A stretch of 64,000 bases of DNA from the NCBI GenBank assembly GCA_963733915.1, contig CAVTEP010000003.1, positions 186,001-250,000 of the forward strand, written 5' to 3'. This document shows positions 56,613-64,000 of this stretch, in pieces. The position numbers and the translations under genes were made by a program. Numbering within the stretch: position 1 is the first letter of the stretch; every line of letters starts with the position of its first letter. This DNA comes from Sulfomarinibacter sp963733915 (lineage in GTDB: Bacteria > Acidobacteriota > Thermoanaerobaculia > Thermoanaerobaculales > Sulfomarinibacteraceae). The notes under the pieces are model-generated. The model saw only the letters and a program-made list of their open reading frames with translations, searched no databases and was not told the DNA's origin.

Positions 56613-57008
56613 TCAATAGGTGTATCCGACCGAGAGGGACAACGACATTTCGTTCTTTTCGGATTCGACGGTCGGCGGTTGGGTGTCGTAGGAGTCGAGC
56701 AAGGTGATGCCCAGGTTGAAATTGTTGACAATCTCCCAGGTGAGGCTGAAGTTGAGCTGGGCCCGGAAGCGCGGCGTGTTGGTGACGTTTGTTAAGGTGT
56801 CGAACTCGAGCTTGATGGTGCCCGCAGCGTCGGTGTCGAGCTCCAGGGTTTCCTGGGCGACGCCCTTGATCTCACCCGTAAAACGATCGCCGTTTTTGAG
56901 GACGACGACGTCGGTCTTTTCGTGGGCGGCGGCCGGCGCAACACACGATGCCAGGATCATGAACCCAAGGGCCAGGCGCAGGACGATCTTGAGCGGTTCC
57001 CAAGCCAC
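56613..57008 (-). CDS. Short exported DUF481-like protein
   Basis: 131 residues. A signal peptide (LALGFMILASCVAPAAA, about 11-28) is followed by VVVLKNGDRFTGEIKGVAQETLELDTDAAGTI, the N-terminal module common to DUF481/YdiY-type outer-membrane proteins. Next comes a short beta-barrel-like end (FRAQLNFSLTWEIVNNFNLGITLLD.. to SLSLSVGYTY, an aromatic C-terminus typical of barrels). The ~200-residue central barrel of full-length members is absent, so this looks like an internally shortened version. GTG start at 57008 has GGAG upstream. It lies 59 bases after the stop of the next minus-strand gene. Confidence 0.65.
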   Translation of the reverse strand: MAWEPLKIVLRLALGFMILASCVAPAAAHEKTDVVVLKNGDRFTGEIKGVAQETLELDTDAAGTIKLEFDTLTNVTNTPRFRAQLNFSLTWEIVNNFNLGITLLDSYDTQPPTVESEKNEMSLSLSVGYTY

Positions 57009-57067
57009 GGCACCGAAGCCACTCCGACCTGTCGCCCTGACGATACAACCCCCCAGAAGGAAAGAAA

Positions 57068-57874
57068 TCAGAAACGGAAACCGACCGCCATGACCGGTCC
57101 GTCCATGGTCAGTTCGTGGACCAGCCCATCATTGCTCTCGTCGTAGTAGAGGTAGCGGTAGGTGAGCGACAGGTTGCCCCAACCGAACTCGAAGGCCGCG
57201 CCCGCGAGCGCCTGGTAGGTGATCTGCGAGCTGCCGGTGCCGATATCGAGGTGGTAGGGCAGCCGCCACCGCCCACCCAGGTCGAACTGTCCCTGGAAGC
57301 CGATCACCCCGTCCCAGAGATCGCCCGATGCCGAGTACGAACTGCTGGCCAGCTCCGTTCCCTCCGGGTCATTGACCACGATGCCGAGGTCCGCGTCCAG
57401 CGAGAGATAGCGCACCCCGGCGATGAACTGGTGGTTTGACGCCCTTGATCTGTTGAACGTGTAACCACCGTATAGACCGCCGACCCAGGTCTTGAGGTCG
57501 AGGTCCGCGTTGACATCGACCGTCTCCGCCCGTGGGCCCGGCAGCGTCACCGAGCCGTCCTTGGTGGCGCCAACATCGAGGTAGATCACATCGAGGAGAA
57601 CCGACCAATCACCAAAGTCCCTTTTGTAGGCCACCATGCCGGCCATCTTGAGGTTATCGAGAATCTGTTCGAGCGCAATATCAAATGGCACCTCGGTCGC
57701 CAGAAAGGAGAGATCGCCGGATATGCTCGAGCCCCACAGATAGACAGCGATCGTGTTGTTTTTCGTCCTGTCCTGGTCTGCCGTCTGCGCTTCCAGCGTC
57801 GAGGTCGCCACACACACAATCAACGCGACGACGACGGCTGCCCGCACAACAACTCTGATCGCATTCCTGTTCAT
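57068..57874 (-). CDS. Predicted outer-membrane beta-barrel protein
   Basis: 268 residues from ATG 57874 (GGAAAGG upstream). Signal peptide (VVVRAAVVVALIVCVATSTLEAQ), then alternating amphipathic strands (DWSVLLDVIYLDVGAT, KTWVGGLYGGYTF, HQFIAGVRYLSLDADLGI, LSLTYRYLYYDESND) and the C-terminal VMAVGFRF ending in Phe, the usual barrel insertion signal. No known transport or enzyme motif; I do not assign a function. It is upstream of and co-oriented with the DUF481-like gene. Confidence 0.75.
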   Translation of the reverse strand: MNRNAIRVVVRAAVVVALIVCVATSTLEAQTADQDRTKNNTIAVYLWGSSISGDLSFLATEVPFDIALEQILDNLKMAGMVAYKRDFGDWSVLLDVIYLDVGATKDGSVTLPGPRAETVDVNADLDLKTWVGGLYGGYTFNRSRASNHQFIAGVRYLSLDADLGIVVNDPEGTELASSSYSASGDLWDGVIGFQGQFDLGGRWRLPYHLDIGTGSSQITYQALAGAAFEFGWGNLSLTYRYLYYDESNDGLVHELTMDGPVMAVGFRF

Positions 57875-58184
57875 ATTGGATTCCTTTCCTTCCCAATTCA
57901 CGTCGTGGATTATACCGATCAACCCCCGTTGCGCTTCGTACAGGTGAACAATTCCGAAGGTGGGCCAAGGCCCACGTGCCCACGTTGTCTGTCGCCTCCC
58001 GGTTGGACCTCGGTGATGATCCTCGTCTCGAGCGTCACATTCCGCATGGACCCATTGTGCCCGGATCGCTTGGCTCAGCGGGATTCATAGCGAGGGCGGC
58101 GAAGCGCAAATATCCGCTGTGCAATGGGGCGAAGAGGGGTACCCATCGGGTAGGATGGCCCAATCGTATTTTGGAGGTCGGTCC
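57875..58184. other. Divergent intergenic region, no supported gene
   Basis: 310 bases between the barrel gene (minus) and the GDPD gene (plus). TAGGAT near 58151 could be a -10 for the latter. No repeat of the window's families and no convincing frame were seen. Confidence 0.4.
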
Positions 58185-60067
58185 GTGGATGCATCCGCCC
58201 TGTCGCTGCTGAGTGACTCACTTCGACTCTTTCGAAGAACCTGGCCGCAGCTGGTGCTCACGGACCTGCTCGCGAAGGTCCTGTCGCTTGCCATCATCTC
58301 ACCGGCGATCGGTCTTCTGATCGAGCTGTTCCTCAGACGCACGTCGACCGGGGTCGTCACCGACGAGGCGATCGCTTCGTTCCTGCTGCGCCCGTTCGGG
58401 ATGGCGGCTCTGATGGTCGTGGGAGCGGTGACAGCGGGAGTTCTTTTTGCCGAATCCGGTCAGCTGATGGTGATCGCGTTCGGTGCCATCGAGAATCGCT
58501 TCGTGACCTGGTTTGATTCCCTGTTCTACGCCTACCGCCGGCGGTGGCCCTGGTCCATCTCGCGGGCATCGCCCTGGTGCAGCTGCTGCTGATCGCCGCA
58601 CCTTTCCTGGCAGCGGGCGGCGGCATCTATTGGCTGCTCGCTAGCACCCACGACATCAATTACTACCTGGCGCGGAAACCACCCGCAGTTCTTGGCCGCG
58701 GTGGTCGCAGCCGGGATCCTGCTCGCCGTCCTCGCGGTGTCTTCGTTTGGAAGATCGCCGGATGGATTGCTGGCATTGCCCGACTGGTGCTTTTCGACGG
58801 GGTGGGCGGTAGCGCGGCCCTTGAGGCCAGCCGGAAGACCACCGGCGCGCACCGGAGGAAGCTGACCGTTTGGCTCTTCGCGTGGCTCGGTTTCACCGCC
58901 CTGGCGTCCGGACGTGTGACACGGTTGTGGGTTGGTGGGCGCACGTCACAGTCTCGCTGTACGGCTCGACATCTCTCCGTTCTCCTGATCGCGCTCGGCC
59001 TCGTGATCATCGTCGCCGTGCTCGCCAATCTCGCAGTCTCGGTGTTCACCACGGTCCTCTTCCCGCTGTTCGTGGTGCGTCTGTATCGATCGATGGCGGG
59101 TCCCGGCGAGCTGCGGCCCGAGATCGCTGTACGGGGCTCCCTCGGTAACCGTGCGGCGTTCGGGTTCCGGGAAGATACGTCCTCGCGGCGGGAATTGCGG
59201 CTCGCTGCAGTCGCCGTGGTCGGCTCTTGTTCTGGTGACCGACGACCCAGACTGGGAGGAGCCGGCGCAGATCATCGCCCACCGCGGCGGCGCCTGGGTC
59301 GCTCCCGAAAACACCCTCGCGGCCTTCGAGCGCGGGATCGCCGACGGTGCCGACTGGCTCGAGCTCGATGTGCAGGAGGACGCCGATGGAACGGTGGTGG
59401 TTGCTCATGATCGCGACTTCATGCGCGAGGCCGGATCCAGGCTCGAAGTGTGGCAGGCCACACAGGCAGACCTCGCCGACCTCGACATCGGCAGCTCCTT
59501 CGCGCCGGGGTTTTCGGATCAGCGGGTCCCGACACTACGGCAGATCCTCGAACTCGCCAAAGGTCGAACGGGGGTCTTCATCGAGCTCAAGTACTACGGA
59601 CACGACGTGAGCCTCGAGGAAAAGGTCGTCGATATCGTCGAAGAGACCGGAATGGCCGGAAGCAGTCGTCGTCATGTCGCTCAAGTACGATGGCGTCCGC
59701 AAGGTCGCCGAACTGCGGCCCGACTGGACCATCGGCCTCCTCAACGCCGTCGCGATCGGCAACATCACTCGTCTCGACGTCGACTTCCTCGCCCTCACAG
59801 CCAAGGCCACGACGGTTCCGATGATCCGCCGCGCCCATCGTCGCGGGATGAAGATCTACCCGTGGACCATCAACGACCCGGTCCAGATGTGGGTCATGAT
59901 GAGCCGCGGCGCCGACGGCATCATCACCGACCGGGTCGCGCTCGCCAACCGGGTCAAGAGAGTTGCGGGCCGATGTCACACCGGTCGGACGGTTCATCGT
60001 CTGGATCGCCGCGGAGGTCGGTCTGCTCCGGGGAATTGATGAGAAATCGACGGAAGAGGATGCGTAG
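58185..60067 (+). pseudogene. Glycerophosphodiester phosphodiesterase with N-terminal membrane domain, many frameshifts
   Basis: Start GTG 58185 (GGAGG seven bases upstream). Pieces in alternating frames make one protein of about 625 residues: a membrane domain (LVLTDLLAKVLSLAIISPAIGLL; ALVQLLLIAAPFLAAGGG; FLAAVVAAGILLAVLAVSSF; LLIALGLVIIVAVLANLAVS) and a GDPD domain with IIAHRGGAWVAPENTLAAF (catalytic HRG), DWLELDVQEDADGTVVVAHD, VFIELK, VVVMSLKYDG and GADGIITDRVALANR. The C-terminus ADVTPVGRFIVWIAAEVG ends at TAG 60065-60067. At least six frame changes are needed (near 58545, 58680, 58740, 58920, 58975, 59160-59220, 59665, 59960). Either a decayed gene or a badly sequenced stretch. Confidence 0.75.
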
Positions 60068-60646
60068 GAGGTGGAGCGGTGGCCCCGTAGCGACGTCTAG
60101 ATCGTGATCGAGACCTGGCCCGCCGCCATGAACCGGCTGCTCACCGAACGACGATTCCGGATCGCGGACTCGAACGGTCAGGAGATCGGCTCGGCATCGA
60201 CTCTGTGGTTGGTGCTCGACCTCGAGCGCCGTCGACCCGTCCGGCTTCCAACCACGGTGGTCGAGCACCTCCAGAAACTCGACCTGAAGCCGGATCCCGT
60301 ACGACCCGCGGAGCTCGTGCCGCCCGAAGAAGCGACGCTCGAGCTCGGCTTCACGGTCCGCCGCAGCGACGTCGATCTCGCCGGCCACGCCAACAACACC
60401 AGCTTCGTGGAGTGGGCATTCGAGGCGGTACCCGACGGGGTGTGGAAGGGCTGCGATCTCCGCGAGCTCTCGATTCAGTTCCTCGCCGAGTGCCACCGGG
60501 GACAGAACGTGCGTGTCACGCGGTCAGCTCCTCGGTGACGACGACGCGCCTGAGGTCCGCCACCAGTTGGTGCGCAAGGAGGACGGCGTCGAGGTCGCGC
60601 GCGCCAGGACCGTGTGGCGACGCGCAGGAGATCGACCCTCGTCGTA
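60068..60646 (+). pseudogene. Acyl-ACP thioesterase remnant (N-terminus missing, internal TAG and frameshift)
   Basis: Encodes the second half of a FatA/FatB-like acyl-ACP thioesterase: ERWPRSDV, in-frame TAG, then IVIETWPAAMNRLLTERRF, GSASTLWLVLDLERRRPVRLP and the second hot-dog segment VRRSDVDLAGHANNTSFVEWAFEAVP with the HANN catalytic-type motif. In intact relatives the segment before ETWP follows about 70 residues of N-terminal hot-dog domain; here the GDPD stop lies only a few codons upstream, so that part is deleted. A one-base shift near 60510 moves the C-terminus (GQLLGDDDAPEVRHQLVRKE) to another frame ending at 60646. The TAG replaces a codon that is usually Glu or Val. Confidence 0.7.
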
Positions 60647-60712
60647 GCAGAACCGTGTTCGATCGACCTTTGAAGGAGAGGGTCAGTCCACCCTCGTTGC
60701 CGAAAGGATCGC

Positions 60713-61057
60713 TCAGCACCCGAGAGAGCTGATCTGGAGTGCCGATTCCGGAGTCTGCTGGAGCAGGGCCCGAAACGCCATCCGGTGGTCTTCAGGTCGA
60801 GCCTCTTGCTCCAGGTACAAGGTGGCCACGAGGTCCCGCCAGCGGAGGAGCTCCCGCCGCACCGCGCGCCGCTCTGCCAACGCGATCGTGAGGTCTGCGA
60901 GGCGTAGGATCCGCTCATAAGCCAGCCGGCGACTGGCGGCGTCGCCGCCTCCCGTCAGACGACCGGCCCGGTTCATCTCGTTGGCGATCATCAGGACCCG
61001 CTGCGGGTGCGTGAATCGTTTCCACCGCTCGGTCGTCAGACCTGCGTGCTGAGTCAC
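60713..61057 (-). CDS. Small helical protein coupled to DUF5674, function unknown
   Basis: 114 residues, mostly helical and Arg-rich (TTERWKRFTHPQRVLMIANEMNRAG, YERILRLADLTIALAERRAVRRELLRWRDLVATLYLEQ). I do not recognise a named family. The start overlaps the stop of the DUF5674 gene by ATGA (61054-61057), which points to a functional pair. Ends PESALQISSLGC. Confidence 0.65.
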   Translation of the reverse strand: MTQHAGLTTERWKRFTHPQRVLMIANEMNRAGRLTGGGDAASRRLAYERILRLADLTIALAERRAVRRELLRWRDLVATLYLEQEARPEDHRMAFRALLQQTPESALQISSLGC

Positions 61058-61431
61058 GGCAGCGGCTCCCCCCGCCCGATCAACCGGTTCGTGAGCTCGC
61101 GGACTCGCGCGCGGACCGTGTCATCCTCGATCTCCATGCTCCGGTTTCCCTGCGACGGCCGGATGTTGATGAGGGAGGTGAACTCGATGCACCCGTCCTC
61201 GCCGCGTCCCGGGTAGTAGTTGGCCCCCCAGAGGTCTTCCGGCCGGCTGCCGTCCTCCAGGAGAAGCTGCTCCGCATCGGCGTGCAGTTCGCCTCCTACC
61301 GCGGCGATCCCGCGCTCGATATCGATCACGTACTTGACCATGTCGGTAAAGAACCGCTCTACGAGACCGGCCAGCTGCTGCGTGGCTATTGTCTCGCCGA
61401 CAAGGATGATCTCTGGTGCGGGTTCCGACAT
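61054..61431 (-). CDS. DUF5674 family protein
   Basis: 125 residues from ATG 61431; an in-frame extension to 61521 is possible. Family pattern: VGETIATQQLAGLVERFFTDMVKYVIDIERGIAAVGGELHADAEQLLLEDGSRPEDLWGANYYPG with INIRPSQGNRS (about 95-105). The conserved VKYVIDIERGI.AVGGELHADAE and IRPSQ blocks are the hallmark of DUF5674, whose function is unknown. Coupled with the downstream helical protein gene. No good ribosome binding site is seen. Confidence 0.8.
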   Translation of the reverse strand: MSEPAPEIILVGETIATQQLAGLVERFFTDMVKYVIDIERGIAAVGGELHADAEQLLLEDGSRPEDLWGANYYPGRGEDGCIEFTSLINIRPSQGNRSMEIEDDTVRARVRELTNRLIGRGEPLP

Positions 61432-61855
61432 GGCAACCGATGGTAACACCACCCGTCTGGTTGGGTCGGGGTCGAAGTTCTCGTGTCCACGAAAGGGCGG
61501 CCCGACCTGGGCCTGACCCATGAGCGAGCCGCTGAAGAGTGCGACGGTCGATCGATCTGCTGATCCGGAATCGCATGGAATGGGGACTCGGATACTCAGC
61601 CATCAGGTACAGCGACAGGGACAGATGGCAGGGGCCGATTCAGAGAGCAGGGTCCGGGGCGGCCACCGCGGCAGCGAGCAGGCGAACACTGACACCGGCA
61701 CCTACCCCTGCCGCTGATCACCGTGTGGACCCACAACTCCGCAGGCTTCGTGGGTGGGCGGAACATTCGAAATTCGAAATCGACCAACAGCCATCTCGCG
61801 GATGTCCGGATGAACCGATCGTTTCAACGTTGAACGTTGAAACGTTTGAACGTTG
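61432..61855. other. Intergenic region with repeat modules, no supported gene
   Basis: 424 bases. Contains GTGGGTGGGCGG followed by an ATTCGAAATTCGAAAT array (61751-61782) and an AACGTT-type array (61820-61855) that touches the complement of the SDR stop codon (61856-61858). Frames on the plus strand (for example from 61539) show no family signal. Confidence 0.5.
61820..61855. repeat. AACGTT-type repeat abutting the SDR stop codon
   Basis: CGTTTCAACGTTGAACGTTG then AAACGTTTGAACGTTG; four copies of AACGTT in 36 bases. Confidence 0.75.
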
Positions 61856-62665
61856 TCACGCCTCCATCTTGAGGCTGTGGCCGCCGTCGACCGGGATCAC
61901 CGCGCCGTTGATGTAGGCGGCGGCGCGCGAGGCGAGGAATATGGCGATGCCGGCCATGTCCGACGCTTCGCCGATGCGCCCAAGCGGGCAGACCTTCTCG
62001 AAGGCTTCCCGATGAGTTTCCAACAACGTCCTGGTCATCTTGCTGGGAAAGAAACCGGGGGCGATGGCGTTGACCGTGATCGCCCGCCCACCAAGGTGGA
62101 CCGCCAGCATCCGCGTCAGGTGGTGGACCGCCGCCTTGGCGGCGGCATAGGAGTAGTTCTCCACCATCGGTACCCGCAGCCCGTCGATGGAGCCGATGTT
62201 GATGACCCGCGCCGGGTCGTCCGGGGCGGCTGCATTTTCCAGCCGCGGCAGCAGGTCGCGGGTGAGGAAGAACAGCGCCTTGAGGTTGAGGTCGGTGATT
62301 TTGTCGAAGCCCTTCTCGGGGAAGCTCTCGATGGCTTCGCCCCAGGCGGCGCCGGCGTTGTTGACCAGGATGTGCAGCTTCTCCTCACGCTCGCTGAAAT
62401 CGTGAACCAGCGCCGCCACGCCATCGAGCGTCGAGAGGTCATGCGGCATCGAGATACAACGACCGATCAACGACAGCTCGGCGGTAACCGCGTTGCACAC
62501 CTCTGTAGTTCGCGATGTGATGTAGACCCTGGCCCCAGCCTCCACGTAGCCGCGGGCGATCATCAAGCCGATACCGCGCGAACCGCCGGTGACCAGGGCG
62601 GTCTTGCCGCGGATCGAGAACAGGGACGGGACGTCGATTGCGACGCCGGTCTCTGGCCTCTCCAT
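61856..62665 (-). CDS. Short-chain dehydrogenase/reductase (SDR)
   Basis: 269 residues. Rossmann motif TGGSRGIGLMIARGY (about 26-40), NNAGAAWGE (about 104-112), the catalytic Ser in INIGSIDGLRV and YSYAAAKAAVHHL (YxxxK, about 170), then ITVNAIAPGFFPSKM and the C-terminal INGAVIPVDGGHSLK. Classical SDR, probably NADP-linked: Arg follows the Ser in the first loop (TSRTTE after strand 2). Resembles 3-oxoacyl-ACP reductase or gluconate/glucose dehydrogenase-type enzymes; substrate unknown. ATG 62665 has GGAGGAGG upstream. Confidence 0.92.
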   Translation of the reverse strand: MERPETGVAIDVPSLFSIRGKTALVTGGSRGIGLMIARGYVEAGARVYITSRTTEVCNAVTAELSLIGRCISMPHDLSTLDGVAALVHDFSEREEKLHILVNNAGAAWGEAIESFPEKGFDKITDLNLKALFFLTRDLLPRLENAAAPDDPARVINIGSIDGLRVPMVENYSYAAAKAAVHHLTRMLAVHLGGRAITVNAIAPGFFPSKMTRTLLETHREAFEKVCPLGRIGEASDMAGIAIFLASRAAAYINGAVIPVDGGHSLKMEA

Positions 62666-62687
62666 CGTGAACCTCCTCCATCAGTCG

Positions 62688-62715
62688 AAAAACGGGCCCG
62701 CACGGAGCGGGCCCG
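62688..62715 (-). terminator. Rho-independent terminator downstream of the PhoD-like gene
   Basis: Perfect 9-base stem CGGGCCCGC/GCGGGCCCG with loop ACGGA, followed on the minus strand by TTTTT (complement at 62688-62692). Confidence 0.85.
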
Positions 62716-62736
62716 GGAAGAACACATTCTGCCGGA

Positions 62737-64000
62737 TCAGGGTCCGGGGGCGAGAACGCCGTCGCGGATGGTGAACATGATGGGCGTGAACAGCTCGTCC
62801 AGTCCCTCGGGGTCATCGTAGTAGCTGGTGCCGATCTCGTCCGAGGGGATCTCCTCGATCGTCACCGTGAAGGCGTCGGCGGTGACATCCATGATGCCGT
62901 AGCCGTGCGCCCAGGTGTTGTCGTAGATAATGTCGGAGGGTGACACCGCCGGGTCCGCGGCCGAGACCTGGAGAAGCAGACCGTAGTATTGGAGGATCTG
63001 ATCGAGACCAGGGATCTGGCCGAGGATCGGATCCGACTCGATGAAGCGGGTGACGATCTCACCCGAGGTCGAGGAGGAGATAGCCGGCGGAGTGATTTCG
63101 TAGGTGCCGTTCTTGTGGTCGGTGACAAAGGTGGCGTGGATGTCGCCCGAGATCACGACCGCGTTGTCCACCAGCGCCAGAAGACCCAGCATCTCCTGAC
63201 GCTTCTGCGGGAATCCGTTGAAGTCCTCGGCGCTGACCTGCAGGCGCGTGCGAAGAAAATCCGGAAACTCCGGGGGCAGGAGGGAGGCGATCAGCGGGTT
63301 GGTGAAGTCGACCACAAGCGGGGTCATCATGTAGGAGTTGCCGAGCACCTTCCAGGTCGCCGGGCTCGCGAGCAGGGTGCCCTGAATCCAGGCGTTCTGC
63401 TGCGAACCGTAGGCCTCCTGCGCCGCACCGCCGGTCTCCAGATAACGCGCCGCCGCGTAGAGGTCGAAGGTGTCCTTGATGACCTGCGCTCTCGAGCCGC
63501 CAAAGGAGTAGATCGAGGACTTGCCCATGATGAGATACGAGATACCGCGTGGCAGCGCCGCCAGGGTCTCGGTCGAGAACGGGGGCGCCAGCCCGGCAGC
63601 CTCGTACAACAGATTGACGAAGGTGGCGCTCACGTTGCCCGACATCGCGTCTTCGCCAAGCCGGACTGCGGTGAAGAGATCGAGGGCCGGGTTCTCCATC
63701 ATGTAGAGGTTGGCGGCGATCAACGTGCTGGTCTGGCTGAGAATCTTGAGGTATGGGTTCAATCCGATAACGCCCATGTCCACGTAGGGGTCGAAGCTGC
63801 CGCGTACCATCGGCCACGCCTCACCCACCAGCCCGGCGAGGGTCGGCTCATCGACCGCGACGACCCCTGGGAACGCGTCTTCAGGGATCAAATGATCAGG
63901 ACGGAACGACCGCAGGTCGGTCAATACCAGGTGCAGATTCGATCCATAAAGGAGATCGCGGTAGATTCTGGCGTTCGGGTAGAGTTCGTCGGCGCCGATT
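62737..64000 (-). CDS. phoD: PhoD-like alkaline phosphatase / phosphodiesterase, 5' part off the window
   Basis: About 421 C-terminal residues are present; the frame is open to base 64000, where it reads IYRDLLYGSNLHLVLTDLRSFRPDH, a segment typical of the PhoD metallophosphatase domain (FRYG...L.LTDxRxyR). Further marks: a helical insert (about 60-200), LLALVDNAVVISGDIHATFVTD (metal-binding GDIH, about 265-285 of the visible part), AISSSTSGEIV and NTWAHGYGIMDVTADAF. The family hydrolyses phosphate esters or diesters in the periplasm using Fe/Ca or similar metals. The catalytic Cys/Asp N-terminal part and signal are outside the window. Confidence 0.85.
   Translation of the reverse strand, partial: IGADELYPNARIYRDLLYGSNLHLVLTDLRSFRPDHLIPEDAFPGVVAVDEPTLAGLVGEAWPMVRGSFDPYVDMGVIGLNPYLKILSQTSTLIAANLYMMENPALDLFTAVRLGEDAMSGNVSATFVNLLYEAAGLAPPFSTETLAALPRGISYLIMGKSSIYSFGGSRAQVIKDTFDLYAAARYLETGGAAQEAYGSQQNAWIQGTLLASPATWKVLGNSYMMTPLVVDFTNPLIASLLPPEFPDFLRTRLQVSAEDFNGFPQKRQEMLGLLALVDNAVVISGDIHATFVTDHKNGTYEITPPAISSSTSGEIVTRFIESDPILGQIPGLDQILQYYGLLLQVSAADPAVSPSDIIYDNTWAHGYGIMDVTADAFTVTIEEIPSDEIGTSYYDDPEGLDELFTPIMFTIRDGVLAPGP

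Overview
The window is a high-GC, gene-dense bacterial chromosome segment. No rRNA, tRNA, insertion sequence, phage or CRISPR was found. The cell looks Gram-negative: there are lipoproteins with lipoboxes, outer-membrane barrel proteins, NagZ, an Na+-NQR complex and a TlpA-type thiol protein. The gene content (7TM-HD phosphodiesterase operon, Cys-rich SLH-domain protein, M56/BlaI pair, DUF5674) would suit an Acidobacteriota lineage such as Thermoanaerobaculia, but that placement is inference from family impressions, not a computed phylogeny.

Layout. 0-5 kb (mostly minus): partial kbl, a STAS protein, a GAF-GGDEF cyclase, a phytase-like lipoprotein and mtnA. 5.2-7.1 kb: a TlpA-like lipoprotein whose first redox Cys is encoded by an in-frame TGA followed by a SECIS-like hairpin (probable selenoprotein), then arfB. 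7.6-14 kb (minus): a glutaredoxin-like gene and the phoH-pgpH-ybeY-corC-era operon. 14-18 kb: pduO, pilT with a coiled-coil tail, mgtE (frameshifted). 18-24 kb (minus): histidine kinase-response regulator-GGDEF/EAL, yicC, ABC exporter. 24-28 kb: crotonase-like gene, macro domain, pepA, dusB. 28.4-35.6 kb (minus): a complete nqrABCDEF-apbE-nqrM operon. 35.8-44.4 kb (plus): CBS protein, periplasmic binding lipoprotein, mtaB, HD protein, mutS, nagZ, queC. 44.6-46.8 kb: BlaI/M56 regulatory pair with a palindromic operator. 46.8-49 kb (minus): feoAB. 49.3-61.4 kb: beta-propeller protein, hutU, MgtC/DUF4010, SLH protein, two barrel-like proteins, a heavily frameshifted GDPD gene, a thioesterase remnant, a DUF5674 pair. 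61.8-64 kb (minus): SDR and a 5'-truncated PhoD-like phosphatase.

The genes mostly serve housekeeping: sodium-motive respiration (NQR plus its flavin and iron maturation factors), ribosome and tRNA maintenance (era, ybeY, arfB, dusB, mtaB, queC), DNA repair (mutS), methionine and histidine salvage/catabolism (mtnA, hutU), ferrous iron and magnesium transport, and cyclic-dinucleotide signalling (one GGDEF, one GGDEF-EAL, one c-di-AMP-type HD phosphodiesterase).

Two things stand out. First, the putative TlpA-type selenoprotein. Second, a family of intergenic modules: short-word tandem repeats (GAGTTTT, GAATTCG, AACGTTTG, GAGTCAA, GCTATGA and others), commonly beside C-rich CCCACCC or G-rich GGGTGGG tracts, often as inverted pairs, and placed directly against or inside the 3' ends of genes so that they supply stop codons and last residues. 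Between 50.8 and 60.6 kb several genes carry single-base indels, many in homopolymers, which may be sequencing error or real gene decay.
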